DNA from: an uncultured Planctomycetota bacterium
GTDB taxonomy: Bacteria > Planctomycetota > Planctomycetia > Pirellulales > Thermoguttaceae
Length of the DNA: 11,876 nt
Reading direction: 5' to 3'
Assembly (NCBI GenBank): GCA_902797455.1
Contig: CADBTE010000151.1
Location: forward strand, 1 to 11,876
The translations under genes and the position numbers were made by a program. The notes beneath the pieces are model-generated. The model searched no databases, was not told the origin of the DNA, and saw only the letters and a list, made by a program, of their open reading frames with translations. Position 1 is the stretch's first letter, and each line of letters begins with the position of its first letter. This document shows positions 1 to 7,146 of the stretch, piece after piece.

Positions 1-3000
1 GAGGGGATCGAGGGTATGGTTAAGGCGGCCGAGGAGCAGCCGCAGGTCGCCTCGAAGGTCTTCCCGCTGAGCAGCCCGATCGCCGCGCAGCTTGCCCACC
101 CCCTGCAGCAGCGCCTTCCTCAATCGACGGTGACGGTTTCGTCTCCCGCCGAGCTGATTGTCTTTGGCACGACCGATGATCTGGCCAAAGCCGAAGAGTT
201 CTTAAAAGGGGTCGACACCACGGAAGGGGCCGCGGAGACACGCCGTTTCGCGCCGGTGACGATTCCTCCCGATTCGCTCTATCCGCGCGCGTCGCTGATC
301 AGTCAGCTGGTCACGAGCTTTTCCCCCAGCGGGGGATACGCCTATCCGGGCGCCTCGGGAAATCAGATCGTCCTGTACGGGACCAATCGGATGATCGAGC
401 GGATGACCGAGTATCTCGAGGCCTGCGCTTCGGCCAAAGAGAAAGAGTATTACCAAACCTACCCGGTTAAGAATCTGAGCGTCACCGTGGTGATCGATAT
501 GCTTCTGCGGCTGTGCCCGAACGCCACGATCACCCCGAACGGTCAAAATCGGATGATTACCGTCTTCGGTTCGGTCTTTGTTCAAAAGCAGGTGGAAGAG
601 GCGCTCGCGCAGATCGACGTTCAGCGGGCCGACGGGAATGAGTTCGAGATCCGCTACTACGAGCTCGGATCCCTCCCGACGTCGGCTTACGGACATATCT
701 ACCATATCATCTACACCTACATCGTATCGCAGACCCCTCAGGCGTCGATGATCCCCGATATCAGCGGTCGACAGATCGTCGTCGTGGCGACGCGTCAGGA
801 GCAGGAGGCGATCGGTCAGTTTGTGGATACCACCCTTAAAAATTTCGAGGCGAACGCCCCGCTTCTGGAGGTCTATCGCTTAAAGTCGATCAACCTCTCG
901 GCGGTTGTCAAGGTGGTTCAGTCGGTGACCCCGTCGGTAGTGATCTTCCCGGGGAAGCGTCCCGACGAGTTCTTCGCCTGGGCGATCCCGTCCGATCATG
1001 AACGGCTGCGTCATACGCTGGCTCAGCTCGAATCGATCGACGAGGAGGGCCCGCGGGGGATGCTTCCGAAGATATACTCCCTCGATAAGCGGGCTTTGGA
1101 GTCGGTCCTGCCGCGGCTGCGCGAAAGTATCCCGACGGCGGTGATCTACCCGCTGGCGGATAACCGCGTCATCGTCTGGGGGTCCGACGCCGAGCATCGC
1201 CTCGCCGCGGAGCTTCTTGGGGTGGTCGCCGAGGCGTTCCCCGAGCTGACGGTGGCCAAATACTCGCCGGTTCATGTTCCCCTGACCGATCTTTACTATT
1301 TCCTGCTCAGGAAGTACACCACCGACGCCATTATCTACCCGTCCGAATCGGGGGATCTGATCGTTCGCGCGCCGCGGGATCTGCAGGAGAAGATCGCCGG
1401 CGAGATAAAGCAGTTCGATGTTCCTACTGCCGAAGAGGCCCGTCCGACGGCGAAGGCCTACGATGTCAGTTCCATTCCGACCGCGTCGCTTTCCTCCGTG
1501 ATCCCGAATATCCTGCGGGTTGTCCCCGAGGCGATCTTCCTCCCGACGCAGACCCCGGGGTACTTCGTCATCTACGCGCGTCCCGAGGCCCAGAAGAAAG
1601 TCGCCGATCTGGTCAGCGAGATGGTCAAGGTCCAGCCCTGGCTGAAGACCCGGACGGAGCGCTACACGCTTAAGAATATCTCTCAGACCGGGGCGATCAC
1701 GCTGCTGAGGCCGCTGGCCCCCGCGGCCGTTATGGTGCCGGGGACCGAGCATAATCAGCTCATCGTTTCGGCCAAAGAAGAGGAGCATGAGCGGATCGCC
1801 GAGGCGCTGGAGAAAGCCGCCGGTCAAGGCGACGGCAATTTGGTGAACCGTATTTACCATCTCGAACGGGCCGATCTGACCCGGGCGCAAACGGCGCTGA
1901 TGACGCTCTATCCGACGGAAGTTCGCTGCCTCATCGATCCGCTGGCCCACGCGCTGACGGTCAACGCCTCGCCGGAATATCAGAAGAAGGTCGAGGATTT
2001 CCTCGCCGAACTGGACCGGGTTGACGAGGCAACCCAGCCAAAGGTCGAGACCTTCAGTCTGACGGGGGTCAACCCGACGGTGGTGATGACGCCCCTTAAG
2101 AGCTTCTACGCCACCGACCCGAACTTCCAGGTACACTACGATACGGCGTATCGGACACTGGTGGTCCGCGGATCGCAAAAGCAGATCAACTTCGCCAACG
2201 CCTTGATCGACCGCATCCGCACCGGCGGACTGAGTGACCCGACGCTGGTCTTCAAGACCTACACGATGCGCAATCCGTGGTCGTTCTACACCATTCGGAA
2301 CGTCTTTGCCAACCAGGGACGCGATCTGTATATGTTCCAGGACTACTCCACCGGGAAACTCCTGGTGATGGCCCGTCCGGAGGAGCATCAGGTGATCGAC
2401 GATATCCTTACGGCGATGGCGCCGGAGAAGACGCAGCTGGAGATCTTCGATCTGGTCTATGTCGACCCGACGACCGCTTACAACATTATCTCGACGATGC
2501 TGGAAAACGACGGTTCGTTCGTCGATGTGCAGTACGACGCCTCGAGCAACCGGCTCTATGTCCGGGCGAACGCTCACAAGCTTGAGGAGATCCGCCGCTT
2601 CCTGATCGAGGCCGGAGAGAAAGACCTCGAGAAGAAAGGGCCGATCAGCGACACCACCTCTTCCCGGCCGAACGTCTCCCCCGTCAGCACCGTTCCCGCG
2701 GCGCTCGGCGCGCCGGCGGCGCCGGCCGGCGGCGATGCCGCGCCCAGCGTAACGGGGTCGGGCGCCATGCGGACGATCCGTGCCGGCGGCGCCGACCTTC
2801 GGCAGGCCGTCGCCGAGGTTCAAAAGCAGTGGTCGCTCAAGAACCCGATCAGCGTCTTAGAGCAGGGGGATTCGGTGATCCAAACCCGTCCGGACGCCCC
2901 GGCTGAGGAACAGCCGGCTCAGCCGTCCGCCGAAACCAAAGAGCCGCCCGCCGAGGCCAAGGAGCCGCCCGCCGCCGAGCAGCCCACCAGCGCGGTGGGG

Positions 3001-4095
3001 CGGGTGAAAAAGTGGGCCGCGGCGATGTCGATCGCCCCCGTTTCGGGCGCGGCGCTGATGGAGTGGGTGCCTGCCGAGCAGCCGCCCGAGCAGCCGGCCG
3101 CCGAACAGCAGGAAGTGGCGCCGGGAATCTACGCGGTGATGGGGCAGGACGGTTCACTGATGATCACCTCCAGTGATACCGAGGCCCTCGAGAAATTCCA
3201 AGAGGCGCTGCTTGCCGCGGTCGCGCAGCAAAGGGAAGCCAAACAGCAGACCCAGGAGCGGCCGCAAAGCCAGGCCGACAGCTCCGGCGGCGGTTCCTCG
3301 GACAGCCAGAACGAAACCGCCCCGAGCGCGGCGAGTTTCGGCGATGAAAAGAACGTGCGCACGCTTGCCCGGCAAAACGTCGAGGCGGCGCGCGCCAAGC
3401 TGGTGATGGAAGACAAGAACTTCTCGGTCTACAAGGTCGAGGAGGTGAGTGTCGATATTCTGCTCTCCCGGCTGACCTACTACATGGCCGATCGAATCAA
3501 CCCTCCGCAGTCGGCTTTTACCCCATCGGCCGCGAGCTTAGCGCGCGGGATCACGATGAAGACGATCTCTTCCGGCCCGCGTTTGACCTTTACGCCCGAT
3601 CGGGTACTCAACACGATCATGGTGAAAGGGAACAAGGTCGACCGGGACGAGGCCGGCGCGATGATTACGCTCTTGGATCGTCCGGAGCTCTTCCCGCAGC
3701 CGATCACCAAGCCGTTCAAGGTGCCGGTCAAGAACACCACGGTTCAGAAGATGGCGACCCAGGTGCTCAACGCCTTCCAGCAAAAGTTCATCAACATGCG
3801 GCTGCCCGGGAATCAGGTGCCGCGTGTCTCGCCGAACACCGAGACGAACACACTGGAGATCTACGCTCCCGAGTCGCTGGCGATGGAGATTGCCGAGTAC
3901 GTTAAAGAAACCGACGAGGAGATCCTCCGCGACCCGAACCGCAAGCAGGTTCAGGTGGTTAAGCTCCAGCATATCAACTCGAGCGTTCTGCAAAAATACC
4001 TGACCAGTCTGCGGGCCAGCCAGTATCAGTTCAACTTCACGACCCCCTATATGTTCAATCCGAACAGCTATTACCGCCGCGTCCCGGGACAGTGA
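1..4095 (+). CDS. Giant secretin-N-module repeat protein without a secretin barrel (5' partial)
   Basis: The frame is open from base 1, so the gene probably begins upstream. The first ATG is at 16 (residue 1 below), with GAGGGG at 1-6 as a possible ribosome site, but no signal peptide follows. The visible part has 1359 residues. It repeats a 55-70-residue unit: a strand opening with an aromatic and hydrophobic pair (VFPLSS 15, YPVKN 149, VYRLKS 286, IYSLDK 353, YTLKN 550, IYHLER 613), a helix, then an N-x-L-I-V-type strand and an acidic helix ending near a D. I count 13 units at about 13-866, a Pro/Ala/Glu-rich linker at about 870-1130, and three more units at about 1136-1340, the last incomplete. 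This matches the secretin N1/N2 (ring-building, KH-like) fold. The C-terminal secretin barrel and its VPxLGDIPxLGxLF-type motif are absent. A periplasmic scaffold for a pilus or type II-like machine is an inference. Product function is unproven. Confidence 0.8.
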   Translation, partial: EGIEGMVKAAEEQPQVASKVFPLSSPIAAQLAHPLQQRLPQSTVTVSSPAELIVFGTTDDLAKAEEFLKGVDTTEGAAETRRFAPVTIPPDSLYPRASLISQLVTSFSPSGGYAYPGASGNQIVLYGTNRMIERMTEYLEACASAKEKEYYQTYPVKNLSVTVVIDMLLRLCPNATITPNGQNRMITVFGSVFVQKQVEEALAQIDVQRADGNEFEIRYYELGSLPTSAYGHIYHIIYTYIVSQTPQASMIPDISGRQIVVVATRQEQEAIGQFVDTTLKNFEANAPLLEVYRLKSINLSAVVKVVQSVTPSVVIFPGKRPDEFFAWAIPSDHERLRHTLAQLESIDEEGPRGMLPKIYSLDKRALESVLPRLRESIPTAVIYPLADNRVIVWGSDAEHRLAAELLGVVAEAFPELTVAKYSPVHVPLTDLYYFLLRKYTTDAIIYPSESGDLIVRAPRDLQEKIAGEIKQFDVPTAEEARPTAKAYDVSSIPTASLSSVIPNILRVVPEAIFLPTQTPGYFVIYARPEAQKKVADLVSEMVKVQPWLKTRTERYTLKNISQTGAITLLRPLAPAAVMVPGTEHNQLIVSAKEEEHERIAEALEKAAGQGDGNLVNRIYHLERADLTRAQTALMTLYPTEVRCLIDPLAHALTVNASPEYQKKVEDFLAELDRVDEATQPKVETFSLTGVNPTVVMTPLKSFYATDPNFQVHYDTAYRTLVVRGSQKQINFANALIDRIRTGGLSDPTLVFKTYTMRNPWSFYTIRNVFANQGRDLYMFQDYSTGKLLVMARPEEHQVIDDILTAMAPEKTQLEIFDLVYVDPTTAYNIISTMLENDGSFVDVQYDASSNRLYVRANAHKLEEIRRFLIEAGEKDLEKKGPISDTTSSRPNVSPVSTVPAALGAPAAPAGGDAAPSVTGSGAMRTIRAGGADLRQAVAEVQKQWSLKNPISVLEQGDSVIQTRPDAPAEEQPAQPSAETKEPPAEAKEPPAAEQPTSAVGRVKKWAAAMSIAPVSGAALMEWVPAEQPPEQPAAEQQEVAPGIYAVMGQDGSLMITSSDTEALEKFQEALLAAVAQQREAKQQTQERPQSQADSSGGGSSDSQNETAPSAASFGDEKNVRTLARQNVEAARAKLVMEDKNFSVYKVEEVSVDILLSRLTYYMADRINPPQSAFTPSAASLARGITMKTISSGPRLTFTPDRVLNTIMVKGNKVDRDEAGAMITLLDRPELFPQPITKPFKVPVKNTTVQKMATQVLNAFQQKFINMRLPGNQVPRVSPNTETNTLEIYAPESLAMEIAEYVKETDEEILRDPNRKQVQVVKLQHINSSVLQKYLTSLRASQYQFNFTTPYMFNPNSYYRRVPGQ
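2629..3345 (+). other. Low-complexity Pro/Ala/Glu/Gln linker inside the secretin-module protein
   Basis: Residues about 872-1110 of the first gene separate 13 N-terminal secretin-like modules from three C-terminal ones. The segment is rich in Pro, Ala, Glu, Gln and Ser. It contains short tandem copies of a KEPPAEA-like unit (about 974-987), clusters of EQP (about 1021-1031) and a Ser/Gly run (1089-1096). One ordered-looking island, APGIYAVMGQDGSLMITSS at about 1035-1053, interrupts it and is predicted by eye to form strands. The DNA here is very GC-rich, as expected from GCC/CCG codons. It probably acts as a flexible tether; that is an inference. Confidence 0.6.
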
Positions 4096-4140
4096 CCGGT
4101 GGTTTCGGGGAAAACAAAGAAGCGAAAGAGATGTGAAGCG

Positions 4141-4791
4141 ATGGAACCAAGCACCCTCTTCACCGCGGTGGTCGACGGCGATACCGACCTCGTCCTGGAG
4201 GAAGTTCGCTCGATGGTCGCCTCCGGGGTTCGCCCCGAGGCGATTCTTCAGGAGCATCTCCTTCCCGCGATGGAGGAGGTGGGGCGTCTCTACGACGAGG
4301 GGGACTATTTTGTCCCCGAACTGATGATCTCCTCCGAGGCGATGAAGGGGGCGATGGAGCAGCTCGACCCGCTGCTGAAAGCCGGCGGGGTTCAAAAGCT
4401 CGGCCGCGTCGTGATCGGGACCGTTTCGGGGGATATGCACGACATTGGGAAGAACCTGGTGGCGGCGATGCTCGAGGGGAACGGATTCGACGTCACCGAT
4501 CTGGGGGTCGATGTCGCGCCGAAGCGTTTCGTCGAGACGGCGCGGGCCCTTTTGGACGCCGCTCCCGAGAACGCGCCGGTGCTGATTCTTCTTTCCGCGC
4601 TTTTAACGACGACGATGCCTCAGATGAAGACGGTCGTCGAGCTGGTGGCCGCCTCCGGACTGAAGGAAAAGGTTCGAGTGCTCATCGGAGGGGCTCCGGT
4701 GACTCAGGGATACGCCGACTCGATCGGTGCCGACGGCTACAGCGACTCGGCCTATTCGGCGGTGAAACTGGCGCGCGGGTTCTTCGCGTAG
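4141..4791 (+). CDS. Corrinoid (cobalamin-binding) protein of the methyltransferase corrinoid family
   Basis: This 216-residue protein matches the MtaC/MtbC/MtmC-type corrinoid proteins (COG5012), which carry a methyl group on cobalamin between a substrate-specific methyltransferase and an acceptor methyltransferase in the cytoplasm. The helical cap domain is at about 1-85. The B12-binding Rossmann domain at about 88-216 carries the signature D98-M-H100-D-I-G103 (H100 would be the lower axial cobalt ligand), S152-A-L154 and G183-G184. The length is normal for the family. ATG 4141 is chosen because AAAGAG lies 10 nt upstream and the cap domain begins there; an in-frame GTG at 4099 would add a basic 14-residue extension. 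It lies 45 nt after the secretin-module gene on the same strand. No methyltransferase or corrinoid reactivation gene is adjacent, so the substrate cannot be told. Confidence 0.88.
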   Translation: MEPSTLFTAVVDGDTDLVLEEVRSMVASGVRPEAILQEHLLPAMEEVGRLYDEGDYFVPELMISSEAMKGAMEQLDPLLKAGGVQKLGRVVIGTVSGDMHDIGKNLVAAMLEGNGFDVTDLGVDVAPKRFVETARALLDAAPENAPVLILLSALLTTTMPQMKTVVELVAASGLKEKVRVLIGGAPVTQGYADSIGADGYSDSAYSAVKLARGFFA

Positions 4792-4855
4792 ACGCGCTTT
4801 TCGTCCCTGACAAGGCTTCCCGGTACGGAAAACTCCGGGCGCTGCGGCCGCGGCG

Positions 4856-4877
4856 GGACAAGCGGTCTTGTTTTTTT
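4856..4877 (+). terminator. Probable intrinsic terminator after the corrinoid protein gene
   Basis: ACAAG (4858-4862) and CTTGT (4867-4871) form a perfect 5-bp stem with the tetraloop CGGT. G4857 and G4856 can extend it by G-U pairs, and a run of seven T residues (4871-4877) follows. It lies 65 nt past the stop codon. The stem is short, so strength is uncertain. Its descending arm and T-run overlap the -35 element of the next promoter. Confidence 0.5.
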
Positions 4878-4896
4878 CGGTGATGTTGTGTAAAAT
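4868..4896 (+). promoter_or_regulatory. Sigma70-like promoter for arfB
   Basis: TTGTTT (4868-4873, four of six matches to TTGACA) and TAAAAT (4891-4896, five of six matches to TATAAT) are separated by 17 nt, the ideal spacing. The predicted start would be near 4903, giving a leader of about 35 nt before the ATG at 4937. The -35 element sits inside the preceding terminator hairpin and T-run. Confidence 0.55.
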
Positions 4897-4936
4897 AGGT
4901 AATTGTTGCGGATTGCGAAGATCTCGGGAAGAAACT

Positions 4937-5371
4937 ATGCCGGAAGAAGATTTTTTGTTTATCTCTCCCCAGTTTTCCCTGCCTCTTCGCGATATCGAGA
5001 TCACCTACGTACGCAGTTCCGGCCCCGGGGGTCAGAACGTCAACAAGGTCTCGAGCAAGGCGGTTCTCCGCTGGCCGATGCGCGGCTCCGCGCTTGACAG
5101 CGAGGCACAAGAGAGGTTCGCCGCCCTTTATCCCTCGGCGGTGACACTCCGAGGCGAGGTGGTGCTTCAGTCTCAGGTGTTTCGCGACGCGCCCAAAAAC
5201 CGCCGCTGTTGTCTGGAAAAGCTTCGGACGATGCTTCGCGCCGCGCTGACGAAACCAAAAAAGCGCCGTCCGACCCGTCCCACCCTCGGCTCCGTTCGAA
5301 GGCGGCTGGCGGCCAAGGCGCGGCGCTCCGAGCAAAAACAACTTCGCCGCCCTGTACGCGGCGACCAGTAG
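4937..5371 (+). CDS. arfB: Alternative ribosome-rescue factor, peptidyl-tRNA hydrolase ArfB (YaeJ)
   Basis: The product has 144 residues, close to the 140 of E. coli ArfB. It is a stand-alone class I release-factor-like domain that hydrolyses peptidyl-tRNA on ribosomes stalled without a stop codon. The catalytic loop SSGPGGQNVNK has GGQ at 31-33, followed by the family's VSSKAVLRW strand. The C-terminal tail, about 107-144, is very rich in Arg and Lys, as expected for the tail that enters the empty mRNA channel. There is no codon-recognition domain, which separates it from RF1 and RF2. ATG 4937 is preferred over an in-frame upstream ATG at 4868 because GGGAAG lies 5 nt upstream and homology starts here; the upstream start would also lie before the predicted transcription start. 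It may head a transcript continuing into lemA. Confidence 0.92.
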   Translation: MPEEDFLFISPQFSLPLRDIEITYVRSSGPGGQNVNKVSSKAVLRWPMRGSALDSEAQERFAALYPSAVTLRGEVVLQSQVFRDAPKNRRCCLEKLRTMLRAALTKPKKRRPTRPTLGSVRRRLAAKARRSEQKQLRRPVRGDQ

Positions 5372-5385
5372 CCGCCGGCTTTTTT
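5358..5385 (+). terminator. Weak terminator-like hairpin at the end of arfB
   Basis: GCGGC (5358-5362) pairs with GCCGC (5371-5375) around an 8-nt loop that spans the arfB stop codon, and six T residues follow at 5380-5385 after a 4-nt gap. An alternative fold pairs GCCGG (5374-5378) with CCGGC (5390-5394). Either could only partly end transcription before lemA, which has no obvious promoter of its own. Confidence 0.3.
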
Positions 5386-5429
5386 ATGTCCGGCTTTAAA
5401 CCAAATTCTTCAGGAAAGGGACTACTATT

Positions 5430-6023
5430 ATGGGAATCGGAATCGTCGGAATCATCCTGATTGTCGCCGTGGTGATCGTGATGATGATCATCGGCATCTA
5501 TAACGGGCTGGTTCAAAAGCGCAACGCCTACAAAAACGCCTTTGCCCAGATCGATGTCCAGCTCAAGCGCCGCTACGACCTGATCCCGAACCTGGTCGAG
5601 ACGGCCAAGGGATACATGAAGCATGAGCGCGAGACGCTCGAGGCGGTAATCAGCGCGCGCAACGCGGCGTACAGCGCCAACAACAACGCGGTCGCCAACC
5701 CGGGCGATCCCAGCGCGATGAAGGCGCTGGCCGGCGCCGAAAGCCAGCTCAACGGCGCTTTGAGCCGTCTGCTGGTCACCTTCGAGGCGTATCCCGATCT
5801 GAAGGCCAATCAGAATATGCTTGCCCTTCAGGAAGAGCTGACCTCGACCGAGAACAAAGTCGCGTTCGCCCGTCAGGCGTACAACGACGCGGTCACCGTC
5901 TACAACAACGGGCGCGAGACCTTCCCGCAGAATATCGTCGCGGGGATGCTTGGCTTTCAGCCGGCGGCCCTTCTGGAGATCGAGAATAAGGAGGAGCGAG
6001 TTGCGCCGAAAGTCAGTTTTTAG
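5430..6023 (+). CDS. lemA: LemA-family membrane-anchored protein
   Basis: The 197-residue product has one N-terminal membrane segment (about 3-24, rich in Ile and Val) and a long helical domain. The family motif is clear: Y-N-G-L-V-x-x-R-N-A at 24-33, then Q-I-D-V-Q-L-K-R-R-Y-D-L-I-P-N-L-V-E at 40-57, and later L-A-L-Q-E-E-L-T-S-T-E-N-K at 131-143. Length and layout are typical of LemA. The domain is a four-helix bundle, probably facing the periplasm; the biochemical role of the family is not settled. ATG 5430 has AGGAAAGGG (5412-5420) 9 nt upstream. LemA often neighbours a TPM-domain or HtpX-like gene, but here the next gene is an exported protein overlapping its 3' end. Confidence 0.93.
   Translation: MGIGIVGIILIVAVVIVMMIIGIYNGLVQKRNAYKNAFAQIDVQLKRRYDLIPNLVETAKGYMKHERETLEAVISARNAAYSANNNAVANPGDPSAMKALAGAESQLNGALSRLLVTFEAYPDLKANQNMLALQEELTSTENKVAFARQAYNDAVTVYNNGRETFPQNIVAGMLGFQPAALLEIENKEERVAPKVSF
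5988..6003 (+). promoter_or_regulatory. Strong Shine-Dalgarno deciding a TTG start
   Basis: AAGGAGG (5988-5994) lies 6 nt before TTG at 6001, inside the last codons of lemA. An in-frame ATG at 5950 has no comparable site and would add 17 mostly basic residues that push back the signal peptide. The arrangement suggests translational coupling with lemA. Confidence 0.75.
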
Positions 6024-6915
6024 TCTCGGGGTTCTTCTTTTTGCCCTCATCGCGTCGGCCGCCTGCCTCCATGGCGCCGGCGCCGCCGAGCCGGTGGAGA
6101 TTCCGCGTGCTTTTCCCGCGGGAACCTACTCGATGAATCAGGAGTATTTTTCCTCCCTCATCCGTACACTGGCCGGGGTGAAAGAGACGCTCCAAGAGCG
6201 GATCAATCTCTATTGGCGGGTGACGGTCGAGCAGACCGACGCCGGAAGCGAGATGACGCTGGAGCTTCGCCGCGCCACCTATCTTTCGCGTGACGTTCAC
6301 CAATGGGTTCGTCCGGAGACCTTCGATACCGACACCGAGGGAAAAACCGAAGAGATCGAGGCGGTCTACCGGCTTCTGCGCTCCGCGACGATCAAGATCA
6401 CCTTCGACGCGTCGATGGCGGTCGTGAAAATCGAAGGGGCCGCCCCCCTTTGCGAGAAGCTCTCCGCCTCTGCCGAGAAGGTCCGCTTAGCGGCGGTCAC
6501 CGCGGGGATGCTCGACGAAAAGTCGCTGACCGACTCCTACGCCCAGCTGTCGTTCCTTCTCCCCCAGGGGAAGGTTTCCGTCGGCGATCATTGGACCAAC
6601 AGCGTGGCGCTGACCCTTCCTTTGACCGGCCGCACCGATGTCACCTGGGAGACGGAGTTCCTTAGGGAGGAGACCGTCGGTTCGGACCATCTCGCGACGC
6701 TGGCCGGGCACTGTCATCTGATGCTCGACGACCTGACCTCGGTCACGACCGACCTGACCGCCGTCTACAACACCGCCGACGGCCTGAACACGGAAATGAC
6801 CACCCGTTCGGTCGTTTCCCGCACCGAGACCAAGATGGTCAACGACAAAGAGTGGGAACTGCGCACCGTTGGGATGGTCCAGGGGAGCCAGACGATTACC
6901 CGATATGGAAGGTAA
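6001..6915 (+). CDS. Exported protein, DUF6263-like, overlapping lemA
   Basis: From TTG 6001 the product has 304 residues. Residues 1-29 form a Sec signal peptide: basic MRRK, a hydrophobic core at about 6-21, then a likely signal peptidase I site after GAGAA (29). A Cys at 22 follows A-A but lacks the usual Leu at -3, so a lipoprotein is less likely. The mature part is mainly strand-forming and contains the LPQGKVSVGDHW segment (187-198) and a T/D-rich strand region that follows. This recalls DUF6263-type proteins (phrases such as P-x-x-x-V-x-V-G-D-x-W), a family of unknown function; the match is from memory and tentative. The first 23 nt overlap the end of lemA, so the two are probably co-translated and may work together in the envelope. 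No enzyme motif is seen. Confidence 0.75.
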   Translation: MRRKSVFSLGVLLFALIASAACLHGAGAAEPVEIPRAFPAGTYSMNQEYFSSLIRTLAGVKETLQERINLYWRVTVEQTDAGSEMTLELRRATYLSRDVHQWVRPETFDTDTEGKTEEIEAVYRLLRSATIKITFDASMAVVKIEGAAPLCEKLSASAEKVRLAAVTAGMLDEKSLTDSYAQLSFLLPQGKVSVGDHWTNSVALTLPLTGRTDVTWETEFLREETVGSDHLATLAGHCHLMLDDLTSVTTDLTAVYNTADGLNTEMTTRSVVSRTETKMVNDKEWELRTVGMVQGSQTITRYGR

Positions 6916-6956
6916 GGGAAAGTTAAATCGCCCGATACCTCAAGGTAATCTTTCCC
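6916..6956 (+). repeat. Inverted repeat just after the exported protein gene
   Basis: GGGAAAG (6916-6922) and CTTTCCC (6950-6956) are exact reverse complements separated by 27 nt, starting immediately after the stop codon. No T-run follows, so it is not a typical intrinsic terminator, though it could stabilise the transcript end. Confidence 0.35.
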
Positions 6957-6987
6957 CGCCGCCGCGTATGAATTTTTAAGGGGCGTA

Positions 6988-7016
6988 TACAAAATTTTCG
7001 GATAAGGGGCTATAAT
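6988..7016 (+). promoter_or_regulatory. Promoter of greA with a consensus -10 box
   Basis: TATAAT (7011-7016) is a perfect -10 element. At 17 nt spacing the -35 position holds TACAAA (6988-6993), three of six matches. Transcription would start near 7023, giving a leader of about 120 nt ahead of greA, unusually long for this window and rich in hairpins. Confidence 0.55.
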
Positions 7017-7037
7017 AGTTCCTGAAGAGATAAAAAA

Positions 7038-7081
7038 CTCTCCCCCGAACGTTCTCGCTTTGGGGGAGAGAGGGTGTTTTT
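7038..7081 (+). promoter_or_regulatory. Hairpin 1 of the greA leader (terminator-like)
   Basis: CTCTCCCCC (7038-7046) pairs perfectly with GGGGGAGAG (7062-7070), a 9-bp stem with a 15-nt loop containing the palindrome GAACGTTC. Six nt later comes TTTTT (7077-7081), and six A residues precede the stem. It lies about 15 nt after the predicted transcription start, so it would form in the greA leader. It could be an attenuator or stabiliser rather than the end of the upstream gene. Confidence 0.5.
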
Positions 7082-7088
7082 CGCACGT

Positions 7089-7124
7089 GCGCCGCGTCTT
7101 TAGGGACGGCGGCGCTTGATTTTT
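7089..7124 (+). promoter_or_regulatory. Hairpin 2 of the greA leader, next to the ribosome site
   Basis: GCGCCGC (7089-7095) pairs with GCGGCGC (7109-7115), and GTC (7096-7098) with GAC (7105-7107), leaving a one-base bulge at 7108 and a 6-nt loop. TTGATTTTT follows at 7116-7124. This GC-rich stem ending in a T-rich stretch lies just before the greA ribosome site (AGAGGA, 7131-7136). It resembles a terminator but is upstream of the gene, so conditional readthrough is a reasonable inference. Confidence 0.45.
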
Positions 7125-7146
7125 GATAAAAGAGGATATACGACAT

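Noticed and set aside
16..60. ATG at 16 with GAGGGG upstream as the true start of gene 1
   Set aside because: The frame is open through base 1, no signal peptide follows, and the repeat array seems already under way, so a truncated 5' end is more likely.
880..2823. Long 647-codon open frame on the minus strand inside the secretin-module gene
   Set aside because: It has an Arg/Gly/Asp/His-heavy composition without domains, typical of the antisense frame of a GC-rich gene. The plus strand has clear repeated secretin-like modules.
3538..4440. 300-codon minus-strand frame across the end of gene 1 and the corrinoid gene
   Set aside because: It covers two recognised plus-strand genes and has shadow-like composition.
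4844..4851. Perfect palindrome GCGGCCGC between the corrinoid gene and arfB
   Set aside because: Short GC palindromes are expected in GC-rich DNA, and it is not placed as an operator or terminator stem.
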